The translations under genes were made by a program, and so were the position numbers. DNA of 64,000 nt from Tritrichomonas musculus (lineage: Eukaryota > Parabasalia > Tritrichomonadida > Tritrichomonadidae). The notes under the pieces were generated by a model. The model did no database searches, was not told the origin of the DNA, and saw only the letters and a list, made by a program, of their open reading frames with translations. Positions 55,943 through 64,000 of the stretch are shown in pieces. Position 1 is the first letter of the stretch; each line of letters begins with the position of its first letter. The stretch covers positions 4,650,001 through 4,714,000 of the forward strand of contig JAPFFF010000003.1 in the NCBI GenBank assembly GCA_039105265.1, in the 5' to 3' direction.

Positions 55943-56473
55943 TTATTTTGGGAGAAGTAAATTTTCCTGAAAATATTTAATCATTAATTGAGGATTTTGA
56001 AAACGTAATTCTGGATGTGAAATTAAAACAGGTTCATCATGTCCTTTAATAAGAACAGCCCACTTAATGTTTCCATCATTATAATCAACTTCCATTTTAA
56101 TAATTTTCGTTATCTCAGGAAGCGGATTTCGATGAGGTAATTCAAAATTATTTTTATTTAAATGATAATTATGAGTATCCAAAGCATAAATCGTATCCGA
56201 GTCTGACATTTGAAAATCAAGATGCAAATGTGTTTGATTTTTTTGAATTTGATGATTTTGCGAGCGCTGGAAAACAGAGAAATCGATAAGCTTAGGTGAT
56301 TCAGTGTTATAAACCCGAAGTAAGTCCTTTAAATTAGAAATTTTATCTTCGTTTAACCAGTCCCATTTAGAATTATCGTCTGAAAGTTAGAAAAAAAGAT
56401 AACACCTGGCATAATATTGTATTTTGCCATCATGTCTTCGCTTTGAAGAAATGGCATCACATGTTTTCGACAT
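55943..56473 (-). CDS. HP1-like chromodomain plus chromoshadow protein, two exons
   Basis: Two exons (56404-56473 and 55943-56379) join to a 168-aa protein. Exon 1 encodes MSKTCDAISSKRRHDGKIQY and the chromodomain continues across the junction (NSKWDWLNEDKISNLKDLL), matching the HP1 pattern R...GK-x-Y...N-x-TW-x-P...L-x(2)-F. Residues 110-165 match the chromoshadow domain: EITKIIKMEVDYNDGNIKWA, then HPELRFQNPQLMIKYFQENL (HP1: EIIGATDSSGELMFLMKW, NVKCPQVVISFYEERL). HP1 proteins read methylated H3K9 and dimerise through the shadow domain to silence chromatin. The chromodomain is about four residues short at the splice site and the middle cage Trp is Tyr. The exportin-T-like gene starts divergently 56 bp away. 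Confidence 0.83.
56380..56403 (-). other. 24-nt spliceosomal intron
   Basis: Read on the minus strand it begins GTTATC, has seven T, and ends CTAACTTTCAG. The CTAAC branch-point word lies six bases before the acceptor end, the same spacing as in the trichomonad ACTAACACACAG consensus. Removing exactly 24 bases restores one frame through a chromodomain; reading through meets a stop. The donor GTTATC is not the usual GTAYGT, and an alternative GT two bases upstream would break the frame. Confidence 0.75.
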
Positions 56474-56529
56474 ATTAAAAGTTAATTGAAAACGATTATA
56501 TTGCATTTAAAAATTTTTCTTCATAAACA
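56474..56529. promoter_or_regulatory. Compact divergent promoter, 56 bp, with initiator-like TCATA
   Basis: This lies between the HP1-like ATG (minus) and the exportin-T-like ATG (plus). TCATA at 56521-56525 fits TCA(C/T)(A/T) and gives a leader of about seven bases for the plus-strand gene. Confidence 0.4.
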
Positions 56530-59139
56530 ATGCAATTATCTGAAAATCTTCTACTTAAAGATTCAAGAACAGAAGTTGAGAATGATTTTTTGAAGAGCTT
56601 AGAGGAAACATCAGTTATATTCCATTTTTCTGAAAGAAATTTATTATTGACTGAAAGCATTAAGGCAAGAAATTATTACTTGGATTGTATTTTAAAAAAT
56701 CTTCGTAAACTCACTGAATGTGACATCGAGATAGGAATGGTCGATTTTTATGTTCAAACTTTCTTAGAAAATCCTATTGTTTTATCAGATCAACGATTTA
56801 ATTATACTCTGTTAAAGAAAATAATAACTAAAATACAAGTTTATTTGGTATATTTATATTATGAAAAGGAAATTACGGATTTTTTCGCTCCAAACCCTAC
56901 TTACTATTTTTTTTCATGGAAAGAAGAAGACATTTTAAATTTTTTGGAAGAATTTAATAATTCAATGCATTTAAATTACACAACTCTATATCATGATTTA
57001 TTCAAGTATGATAATTTACTATTTAGTAGAGGTGCTGAAGAAAATATAATTTCCTATTTATTTCAAAGTTTTCGAAAAAAGAAAATTAATAAAAGATCTG
57101 CAGAAATATTAGTAAATTCTTTAAAATGGATAAATCAGAATATGCTCCTTAATGAAGAAGCATTTCAGGTTTCGAGGCAACTTCTACTAGAAAATCATGA
57201 TCCACAGCTATTATATTCTTATTTTTGCAAGCTTATGAACCGCGTATTAATAAAGGATAAACCTGAAGAGCCCAATTTCCCTGTACAACTAACTTGCCAA
57301 GATCAAGTGATTCAGCACATTGTACAAAAAGATATTCTTTCTCTTTTAATTAATCATATTTCTGAATCAAATTCATACGAATTTGCTTATGAGCTCTACA
57401 CAAAAATAGAAAAAGTTTATAAAAGTATTATACAATCAACTCCATGCAAACAATATTTTATAAAAATATTAATTCAACTTATCGAATATGCCTCAATTAA
57501 TGATAAATTTATACTTAATGATATTAAAGATCTTATTAATCCGAAGGATGAAAATTCAAATAATAAGGAAGATGATGAATACGACGATGATGATGAATCC
57601 ATTGAGATGTATTCTCAATTAGCATTTAGTATAATTCAAAAGATTATTCAGAAAGAAACAGATCAACATATTCTTACAAATAAGTTATATGGATATTTTT
57701 TGTTATACATGAGGAGTATAAAAAACAAATTTATAGATATTATACAAGAAATTGATTTGTGTCAAAATTCTCTTATTTTAAACTGTTCCTTACTTGCAAT
57801 TCAACGTGGTATTGGTTTCGTTCCAATTCAATTGTTTTATCCACTTTTAGCAAGCTTTATAAATCGAATAGCAAAATCGCCTGAAATTTTAACTGACAGC
57901 ACTTTATTGTTATGTATTACAATTTATGTAAAATGTCTGAACTACTCTTCTCAAGAGAATTACAAAAGTCTATCGTTAATTTTTGACTTTTTGTATGAAA
58001 AAGTTATGAACCTTGAAAATTTCCCTCAACAAATACCAATAATTGAAGAATTTTCTCAAATTTTTAATGTTTCTAATTTTGTATCTCTTGTTTGCTCATT
58101 TGGCAAGCCTCAGCATTTTATTGATATTATCATCCAGATGATTAATAAAATGCAAACAAATTATACCCAATGTGCAAATGAATTAATTAAATCATTTCTT
58201 AAATCAAAATATAAAAAAGATTTCTCTCAAATATATGATATCATTTTCAATGAATTAGATAAATATGCTGTTTGCAATGATAATGTTTTAAATATCATAG
58301 ATATTTTAGCATTTTTCCCAAAAGAAAATCTCATCAAGCACCCATTAGCTATGGTCATCTTAGATAAGATTTTTAATTGCGATAATAATATTTTATTTAG
58401 ATCAAACAATTACATAAAAATACTTACTGAACTTTATGGAATTGAATCTTATGATAGAATATTTGAGTTTGTTTCAGAATTTCCTTGTTTTAATTCTATA
58501 TCTTACATATCGCAAATTTCAACAGATATGATTCTTCAAAGGAATGATCAAAGTATAATACAAAAAACTCTCCTATTTGGTGATCTAATTTTAAGATTTT
58601 TATCAAACTATCTAAATGTAAATATTAGTGATACTAAGAAATACAATGATTTTGTAACACTGATTAATGAATCTATTAGTTATTTTGTTCCAATTTTATT
58701 TGCAATCGGACAATATCAGATTCATAACTTCATTTCTTTAGTTACGAAAGCAATAAATCAATTTGATTTAAATCCTGTTTCAATCAAAAAATTCTTAAGC
58801 TTTTTTGAAAATCCATTAAATGGAGAATTAGATGAAATTAGGTGGATAATATTAGATAATACAAAAGCTGTCTTTTTAGAAGGGAATTTTGATCCTAATA
58901 TTGAGGATTTTGTTCCAGTTGCTAAAGAATTAGCAAGATTCCAATATTTTATGTTTAGTTTGGATTGTCATAGAGCCCTTGCAATATTTGATCAAATAAA
59001 GCAAAAATCAGATGAATATCGCCAATTTATTACATTAATGACATCTCCAATTAAATCAAATTTAGATGAGAAAATTAATAAAATAATTTCCACCATTAAG
59101 AAAAATAGTTATTATCGCATGTTAAAACAATATCCATAA
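56530..59139 (+). CDS. Exportin-T-like nuclear export receptor (HEAT repeat)
   Basis: The product is 869 aa of helical repeats (human XPOT is 962, yeast Los1 1100). The start resembles an importin-beta N-terminal region (YYLDCILKNLRKLTECDIE). As in XPOT, an acidic loop near residues 340-370 (NKEDDEYDDDDESIEMYSQL) is followed by a helix, where human has EYNFENEGEDEAMFVEYRKQL. The pattern FFSWKEEDILNFLEEFNNSM fits the early XPOT region as well. XPOT with RanGTP carries mature tRNA out of the nucleus. Similarity is low outside these parts, so another exportin (for example Crm1-type or importin-13) cannot be excluded; HEAT-type karyopherin is likely. No membrane segment. Confidence 0.55.
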   Translation: MQLSENLLLKDSRTEVENDFLKSLEETSVIFHFSERNLLLTESIKARNYYLDCILKNLRKLTECDIEIGMVDFYVQTFLENPIVLSDQRFNYTLLKKIITKIQVYLVYLYYEKEITDFFAPNPTYYFFSWKEEDILNFLEEFNNSMHLNYTTLYHDLFKYDNLLFSRGAEENIISYLFQSFRKKKINKRSAEILVNSLKWINQNMLLNEEAFQVSRQLLLENHDPQLLYSYFCKLMNRVLIKDKPEEPNFPVQLTCQDQVIQHIVQKDILSLLINHISESNSYEFAYELYTKIEKVYKSIIQSTPCKQYFIKILIQLIEYASINDKFILNDIKDLINPKDENSNNKEDDEYDDDDESIEMYSQLAFSIIQKIIQKETDQHILTNKLYGYFLLYMRSIKNKFIDIIQEIDLCQNSLILNCSLLAIQRGIGFVPIQLFYPLLASFINRIAKSPEILTDSTLLLCITIYVKCLNYSSQENYKSLSLIFDFLYEKVMNLENFPQQIPIIEEFSQIFNVSNFVSLVCSFGKPQHFIDIIIQMINKMQTNYTQCANELIKSFLKSKYKKDFSQIYDIIFNELDKYAVCNDNVLNIIDILAFFPKENLIKHPLAMVILDKIFNCDNNILFRSNNYIKILTELYGIESYDRIFEFVSEFPCFNSISYISQISTDMILQRNDQSIIQKTLLFGDLILRFLSNYLNVNISDTKKYNDFVTLINESISYFVPILFAIGQYQIHNFISLVTKAINQFDLNPVSIKKFLSFFENPLNGELDEIRWIILDNTKAVFLEGNFDPNIEDFVPVAKELARFQYFMFSLDCHRALAIFDQIKQKSDEYRQFITLMTSPIKSNLDEKINKIISTIKKNSYYRMLKQYP

Positions 59140-59312
59140 GTAGCATAATTATTACCATATCATGTTAAATAAAATACATTTTTTACGGAACTTAGTTCGC
59201 TTTTTTTTATTATATATATATTCACTATTATAGTAACGTAAAAATTTTTCATTAAAAAAATCCTTATTTATACAAAATTCAAACAAAATAGGTAACAACA
59301 TAAAGCATTAAA

Positions 59313-60053
59313 TCAAAATGAATCTTCTTGCATTAATTGATTGATTCGACCCCAATTATATTTGCCTCGTTCTTCATTTGCAATTGGGCGATTTTTCTTA
59401 TCATCACTCTTCTTTCGTTGAGAAAATCCGCTTTTTACTAGTTTCGTTTCAGCGATTTTCACTTTTTCACGAGCTCTCTCAGTTGAATCTAGAATTGTGC
59501 TGGAAATTTTTGGTTTGCTAAATTGTTTTGTTTGGCTAGAGGCCAAAGCAGATTTTCCTTCGGCGTTTTCAGATTGGTCATCGGTATCAAGATCATAAAT
59601 TCTGACTCTTTTTGTATGATGTGTATATTCTTGGAAAAGAGGTTCGACATGAGGTTGTTCTGTGAGCTGTGGAATTCCAAGGTCATCCAAGTCTTGTTCT
59701 ATTATAGTTGCATATTGTTTTATTTCATTTACTTTTTGATCAATAGAGTTAAATTCATCAGCTGGTTGAATAACGGTTTTAAATGAAACAGGTTTGGTGA
59801 ATGAATCCTTTCTAATTGTTGTTACATTTTCTTGTTCTATCGATGATGCACGCTGAGCGTTCCAATCACGGATTCCTTGAGGCGATAAAAGATCATAATA
59901 ATATGGTATTGACATAACTACCGTTGTTGCTGGATTAATTGAGGGGCTATTAGCAAAAACTACTTTTATATCTTGGAAAGATAAATCAGGTAGTGGGTCT
60001 TTCCGATTGATAAAGGTTTGTCCTTGAGCTTTGTTAGATGTTTTCGCACTCAT
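59313..60053 (-). CDS. Protein of unknown function, 246 aa
   Basis: I take the ATG at 60053 (MSAKTSNKAQGQTFINRKDP); another ATG 66 bp upstream (60119) would add a hydrophobic, Cys/Phe-rich 22-residue head (MLFLIFCENWVNFFCHLYVY) that would lie only 12 bp from the upstream gene's stop. With the longer start it would gain a signal-like peptide, which is why the start matters. The body is polar; LSFQDIKVVFANSPSINPAT and YYYDLLSPQGIRDWNAQRAS are its most structured parts; the C-terminal third is basic and disordered (ERGKYNWGRINQLMQEDSF). No family recognised. Confidence 0.6.
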   Translation of the reverse strand: MSAKTSNKAQGQTFINRKDPLPDLSFQDIKVVFANSPSINPATTVVMSIPYYYDLLSPQGIRDWNAQRASSIEQENVTTIRKDSFTKPVSFKTVIQPADEFNSIDQKVNEIKQYATIIEQDLDDLGIPQLTEQPHVEPLFQEYTHHTKRVRIYDLDTDDQSENAEGKSALASSQTKQFSKPKISSTILDSTERAREKVKIAETKLVKSGFSQRKKSDDKKNRPIANEERGKYNWGRINQLMQEDSF

Positions 60054-60131
60054 AAATTTATAAACGTATAAATGACAAAAAAAATTGACCCAATTTTCAC
60101 AAAAAATTAAAAATAGCATACAAACAATTTT

Positions 60132-63100
60132 TTATATAAAAATAAAAATATCCGCAGTTGATCCATTCTTAAGTGGAATAGTCATTATCTTACTCATATT
60201 TAATATTTGTGTTATTTTCATTCTGGGCACAAATCCAATTGCATTCATTAAAAAGTGGCTATGGCATTCATCAATGAAATTGACAACATTTGATGTAAAA
60301 TCACTTTGTCCACATGAAGCTTCACTCATTTTCAAAGTCATTGCTTCGCATCTATGAAAGAGCACAGAGCAGTAAACAGGTGCTTCGTATTGTTTGGATA
60401 TTGTTGCGACTATTTCTTGTGCTTTCATTCCAAAATCAGCACAAATAGAGACGAATTGGTTTACTGATGAAAATGTAATGTTATGACTAACCAAAAGCAA
60501 AGTATTATTTCGAACCGATATTCTAGCGAAATCTTCGAACTCGTCAATTTTCGATAAAATTGTAGTTAAATATGATTTAATAACCTGTGGATTTCTTATA
60601 TTATTGTTAACAAAAGCACTCAAGCCGATCAATTTTAATGAAATTAAAGCTGTTTGATCATTTTTAAATGAAACAGATGTAGGTGAGCCTACTTTGAAAA
60701 AGGGATTTGCACTTTCAAGGATTGTAGTATCATCTGAATCCACAGGTTCTTCAATATCATCGATAAGAACGATACTTCTCAAAGTTTTAATGCAACTAAT
60801 AATTTGAAATGACGGTGAAATAATAGTGAAATTTTCATTGTCATTTCTTATACGGACAGGCTCTGAGGCATTACTATTTTTCATATCGTGTATTGCGTTT
60901 AAAATTTCAGAAGAATGAATCAAGTCCAAATTGATATCAGTTATCTTATTACCTACATCAACAGCCAATTTTTCTTTTGCCATATTTGAAGCAAATTTGA
61001 TTTTCATATCAGCCGAAGCAATTAAAATAATCAAAGGCAATTCTTCAGATTTATATTGTGATAATCTCCAAGATTTATCGATATTAAAACTTTGTTCGAA
61101 TTCGAAAAGAAGGCTATGTTTTTCATTCATCGAAGAAAGATGAAGATCGTTTAAGAAATAATGCCAAATGTAGCAAAGAACAGTTATAAAGATTGTCAAC
61201 ATCATCATAATGAATGTACGAAGATAGAATTCAAAATCATTTTGATAAAGGGGAGGATCATTCAGGTCAAAACCTGATGATAATTTTAAAATTGTGTCTT
61301 TGATTGTTTCTGTTGATTCGGTGATCGTAGATAAATAAAGATAAGAAGCTAAATTTTTTAAAATGGATTCTGGTATTAGTCTAATCAATGATCTCTTTGA
61401 ATCTATATTGAATAAGTTATTGAATTGAGCGTCAGATTCTCGAGTTGCTAAAATAATTTGACTTGTTTGAACAGTACTAACATTTTCATAAAAAATGCCT
61501 GCCGAATAATATGCAAATGCAATAATCATGTAACCAGACTTATCCATATAATCGCTAAGATAAATTGAATTTGATAATAACAAGTAATAATTGATCACAT
61601 TTATTATCCAGTGGATGACTGCTAATAAGAAAGAAACAACAAAAGAAGCTACATAATATTTTAAAGCTTTCCATTCAATTTTCTGAAGAGGCAATGGAAC
61701 CAATTTTTCTGTTTTTTCGTTAATTTTGTATCCAAACTGATTTTGGCAGTATGTCTTGATATCTTGCTTATGAAACGATTGAAAAATTTTAAAGAAGCGA
61801 TGTTCGCGTGAACTTGAAACAATCATCGAAATTAAAAAAATTGAAATATATAAAACAATGAAAATAATGATTGTTGCAAACAGGAACAATGATATTTTTG
61901 AAGTTTGTTCTCCAAACGACTGTTCAAAATTTTTATTTTCCTTATGAAATAGTGAACCAAAGATCTCAAAAATTTGAATGTCTGTTACTTCACTTGTCAG
62001 TATTTTCGTTAAATTATAATTTTCAATTGCATTCAAATATTGATTAATGATTTGATAATATTGCATTCCACCTAAACTTTTTGTTGTAAATAATTCATCA
62101 TCTTGGATTTTTTCCCATTGATTTTTGGCATCAATAAAAGTTTTGCCAACTGACACATGATCAGTTGGCCATAGATCAATTTGAAGCAATGTTATAATTG
62201 ATAAAAAATCACGAATATTAGTAAATCTTACAAATTTTGAATAACTTTTCCTATATATTATAATTAGTATAATTTGTGAAGATATAGATAAAATAAAAAG
62301 TATTAAACAAACTAGATGAAAAGTGGAAAAGCATTTTTTTGATTGCTTTGTATAGGTTGGATCGAAGTTTTCCTTAATTTTTTCTTTCATTTCTGGATTT
62401 GATTTAAAATGAAATAATAAACTTTGTTTGAGGACTAATCTATCATGACCAATTTTGGCAGAAAGTGATGAAAATAAAGATGGATCTGATTTCCAAACAG
62501 CTTTCCAAAATTCAGCTTTCAATGAATTAATACTCGATAAAAAAACTGAGATATCTTCTTCTTGATTTGATTTTAGCCTTTGCTTCAAAGCAAAAAGGAA
62601 AAAGGCATCAAAAAGATCTTTTGAATTACGTGATAATAGTTTTTTATAAATAAGAGTTAATATCTCGATTGGAATATTATAATCAAATTTGGCAATTGCC
62701 CATAATTTATATGTTTCTAAAGAATTGAGATCCAGTGTTAATATACTATTAATAATGTCTTTTTTATCGAAGCTTTTTCGTTCAAAAACATTATTGATAT
62801 AGCCAATCTTTGTATAAAAAATACGTTTTGAGATAAAGCTTATACAAAAAGCAACAGCAAAGCTAACACCTAGAATTGAACTTGGAATCCATATTTCCAT
62901 TTGTGTTGAAATTGTTCGAGCGATTGATAATCCAAATGCAAAAATATAATAAGCTAAAGATATAAATGTTAACCATTGATCAGCATAAAGAGGAAAAATA
63001 GAAAAATAAATGATGCCTACAAATTGGATTATAACTGAAACAAATAATAATGATACTGAAGGATAATTAACAAATGATATTAGTTGATGAACAAAAGCGA

Positions 63101-63734
63101 TTGAGAATATTAAGATAATAACTTGAAATGGTTTTTGTGCTGATAAAAAATGAGTAAGTTTATATGAGGATACACTGTTGCATATTCCAGTGAAAAGAAT
63201 TATTGCGTATAAAAGAACATTAGACAAAAGTGTTAAAAAAAATAATAAATGATCATCATTAATTGATAAATATATATACCCACGGGAAAATACTACAAGA
63301 AGAATTGGAGTCAGTAAAGGGATGAAATAAAACCAAAAAAAACCAAACGCTTTTGTTACAAAAGGATGATGAAGAGGGGTAATAAGAACATAAAATGCAA
63401 TAAAAAAGGTTAATAAAAAATTTGCAATGACAACAGTATCGAAAAAAAAAGTAAGAATAAGAATCATTGGTTTGGTTGGACTAGAAATGGTGCCGGTTAA
63501 AATTGCATAAGGATAATCAATTGGAAGCATTGTGGGGTTATCAATTGGAGCGGGTGAAAGTGATGAAAGAAATTGGTAACAAATGAAAAGTATGTATACA
63601 AAAAAAGAAATGAAGCTGTTAATGATATTGTGATTTGAAACAAAAAATTGAAGTTCACTGGTAAAGTTCCCCAGTCTGTCATTCTCTCGATTGATGTAAT
63701 TTTGACTTTCTTCTTCAAGAAGATCAGTCTGCAT
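60132..63734 (-). CDS. Large membrane protein of the trichomonad cyclase family with a degenerate cyclase domain
   Basis: The product is 1200 aa. About eight membrane segments lie in residues 35-310, then a soluble helical region (KLWAIAKFDYNIPIEILTLI at about 340), a further four or five segments between 480 and 880, a PAS-like region at about 905-990 (LIILIASADMKIKFASNMAK) and a C-terminal region shaped like a class III nucleotidyl cyclase (SLKLIGLSAFVNNN, then SILCD-like strands; APVYCSVLFHRCEAMTLKM). In active cyclases the first strand carries a metal Asp (F-x-D-I-x-GFT); here it reads SLKLIGLSAF, and the second metal-binding IGD motif is also missing (ISVRNNTLLLVSH). It is therefore probably a pseudo-enzyme and sensory/regulatory partner. 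Start ATG at 63734. Confidence 0.75.
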   Translation of the reverse strand: MQTDLLEEESQNYINRENDRLGNFTSELQFFVSNHNIINSFISFFVYILFICYQFLSSLSPAPIDNPTMLPIDYPYAILTGTISSPTKPMILILTFFFDTVVIANFLLTFFIAFYVLITPLHHPFVTKAFGFFWFYFIPLLTPILLVVFSRGYIYLSINDDHLLFFLTLLSNVLLYAIILFTGICNSVSSYKLTHFLSAQKPFQVIILIFSIAFVHQLISFVNYPSVSLLFVSVIIQFVGIIYFSIFPLYADQWLTFISLAYYIFAFGLSIARTISTQMEIWIPSSILGVSFAVAFCISFISKRIFYTKIGYINNVFERKSFDKKDIINSILTLDLNSLETYKLWAIAKFDYNIPIEILTLIYKKLLSRNSKDLFDAFFLFALKQRLKSNQEEDISVFLSSINSLKAEFWKAVWKSDPSLFSSLSAKIGHDRLVLKQSLLFHFKSNPEMKEKIKENFDPTYTKQSKKCFSTFHLVCLILFILSISSQIILIIIYRKSYSKFVRFTNIRDFLSIITLLQIDLWPTDHVSVGKTFIDAKNQWEKIQDDELFTTKSLGGMQYYQIINQYLNAIENYNLTKILTSEVTDIQIFEIFGSLFHKENKNFEQSFGEQTSKISLFLFATIIIFIVLYISIFLISMIVSSSREHRFFKIFQSFHKQDIKTYCQNQFGYKINEKTEKLVPLPLQKIEWKALKYYVASFVVSFLLAVIHWIINVINYYLLLSNSIYLSDYMDKSGYMIIAFAYYSAGIFYENVSTVQTSQIILATRESDAQFNNLFNIDSKRSLIRLIPESILKNLASYLYLSTITESTETIKDTILKLSSGFDLNDPPLYQNDFEFYLRTFIMMMLTIFITVLCYIWHYFLNDLHLSSMNEKHSLLFEFEQSFNIDKSWRLSQYKSEELPLIILIASADMKIKFASNMAKEKLAVDVGNKITDINLDLIHSSEILNAIHDMKNSNASEPVRIRNDNENFTIISPSFQIISCIKTLRSIVLIDDIEEPVDSDDTTILESANPFFKVGSPTSVSFKNDQTALISLKLIGLSAFVNNNIRNPQVIKSYLTTILSKIDEFEDFARISVRNNTLLLVSHNITFSSVNQFVSICADFGMKAQEIVATISKQYEAPVYCSVLFHRCEAMTLKMSEASCGQSDFTSNVVNFIDECHSHFLMNAIGFVPRMKITQILNMSKIMTIPLKNGSTADIFIFI

Positions 63735-64000
63735 CAATCGAAAGTATTCACAAAATTTTTGAGAATTAATTTTATTGAAAAAAGAAGCGATATTTCAATG
63801 AAATTGTCTGAAATTTTAAAAAATCCTTTTTTCATAAATATTTTTAAATATTTAAGATATAATTTATATATTCATATAAATTCATGACTTATCTATATAT
63901 TAAAGCACTATATTGAACAAAATTTTATTTTTATTTCATACGAATACAAAGTAAATCTATATTATTTATAAATAGAGGTTTGTCAATAATTATCACAAAT
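63735..64000. other. AT-rich right-edge spacer
   Basis: This is upstream of the membrane-protein gene; no gene or RNA is seen up to the window end. Confidence 0.4.

Noticed and set aside
1-64000. CRISPR array, rRNA, tRNA genes or bacterial-type operon signals
   Set aside because: No spaced identical repeats, no rRNA signatures and no tRNA T-loop words in a cloverleaf context were found on either strand; the genes are eukaryotic.

Overview
The window looks like a compact, AT-rich protist chromosome, most likely from a trichomonad (parabasalid) related to Tritrichomonas. This is inferred from gene content and architecture; no database search was possible. The pointers are: almost every gene is one uninterrupted frame; all three stops are used as stops; 5' leaders are very short, sometimes with a TCA(C/T)(A/T) initiator-like motif just before the ATG; stop codons often lie inside a TAAA motif; the one intron found is 24 bases long with CTAAC placed six bases before the splice acceptor; and there are flagellar genes together with a multi-pass cyclase-family protein and a Tom36/Tom46-like tail-anchored protein.

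Layout. 1-9.1 kb: the N-terminal third of an axonemal dynein heavy chain (runs off the left edge), a SAPS-like PP6 regulatory subunit with a long repeat tail, a tubby-like protein and a coiled-coil protein. 9.2-16.9 kb: an unusual 774-residue left-handed beta-helix protein, a small acidic protein, a Wntless/GOST-like membrane protein, proteasome lid subunit Rpn5 and a UBXN4-like UBX protein. 17-25.9 kb: the Tom36/46-like protein, IFT22/RABL5, two coiled-coil proteins, an RP2-like ARL3 GAP and a disordered Ser/Asp-rich protein. 25.9-29.5 kb: the only large gene-poor stretch, holding decayed coding sequence, an inverted duplication of a Ser/Thr-rich repeat relic, a 27-base T run and small terminal-inverted-repeat elements, apparently nested. 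29.5-38.6 kb: COG4, eIF3h, a VPS9-domain protein, PRPF31, an unrecognised protein and an LRRC34-like leucine-rich-repeat protein. 38.6-48.6 kb: a structured GC-richer island, a PEMT-like methyltransferase, an NQO1-like quinone reductase, a Gln-rich multi-AT-hook protein, an unrecognised protein and a CAMK-like kinase. 48.8-64 kb: a GAPVD1/RME-6-like RasGAP+VPS9 protein, two coiled-coil proteins, a Rab5-like GTPase with a decayed copy of its tail beside it, a spliced HP1-like chromodomain gene, an exportin-T-like protein, a small unknown and a 1200-residue membrane protein ending in a degenerate cyclase domain.

How the genes fit together. There is no operon logic, but themes recur. Flagellum/cilium: dynein, IFT22, RP2, tubby-like, LRRC34-like and TPH-like coiled-coil. 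Endosome/Golgi traffic: two VPS9 proteins, a Rab5-like GTPase and COG4. Protein turnover: Rpn5 beside a UBX protein. RNA and translation: PRPF31, eIF3h, exportin-T-like. Chromatin: HP1-like and AT-hook proteins. Several neighbours are divergent with 56-130 bp between start codons and probably share promoter DNA. I found no CRISPR, rRNA, tRNA or intact autonomous transposon. The most novel items are the 24-base intron inside a chromodomain, the beta-helix protein, the degenerate cyclase, the repeat tail on the SAPS-like protein and the nested terminal-repeat elements.
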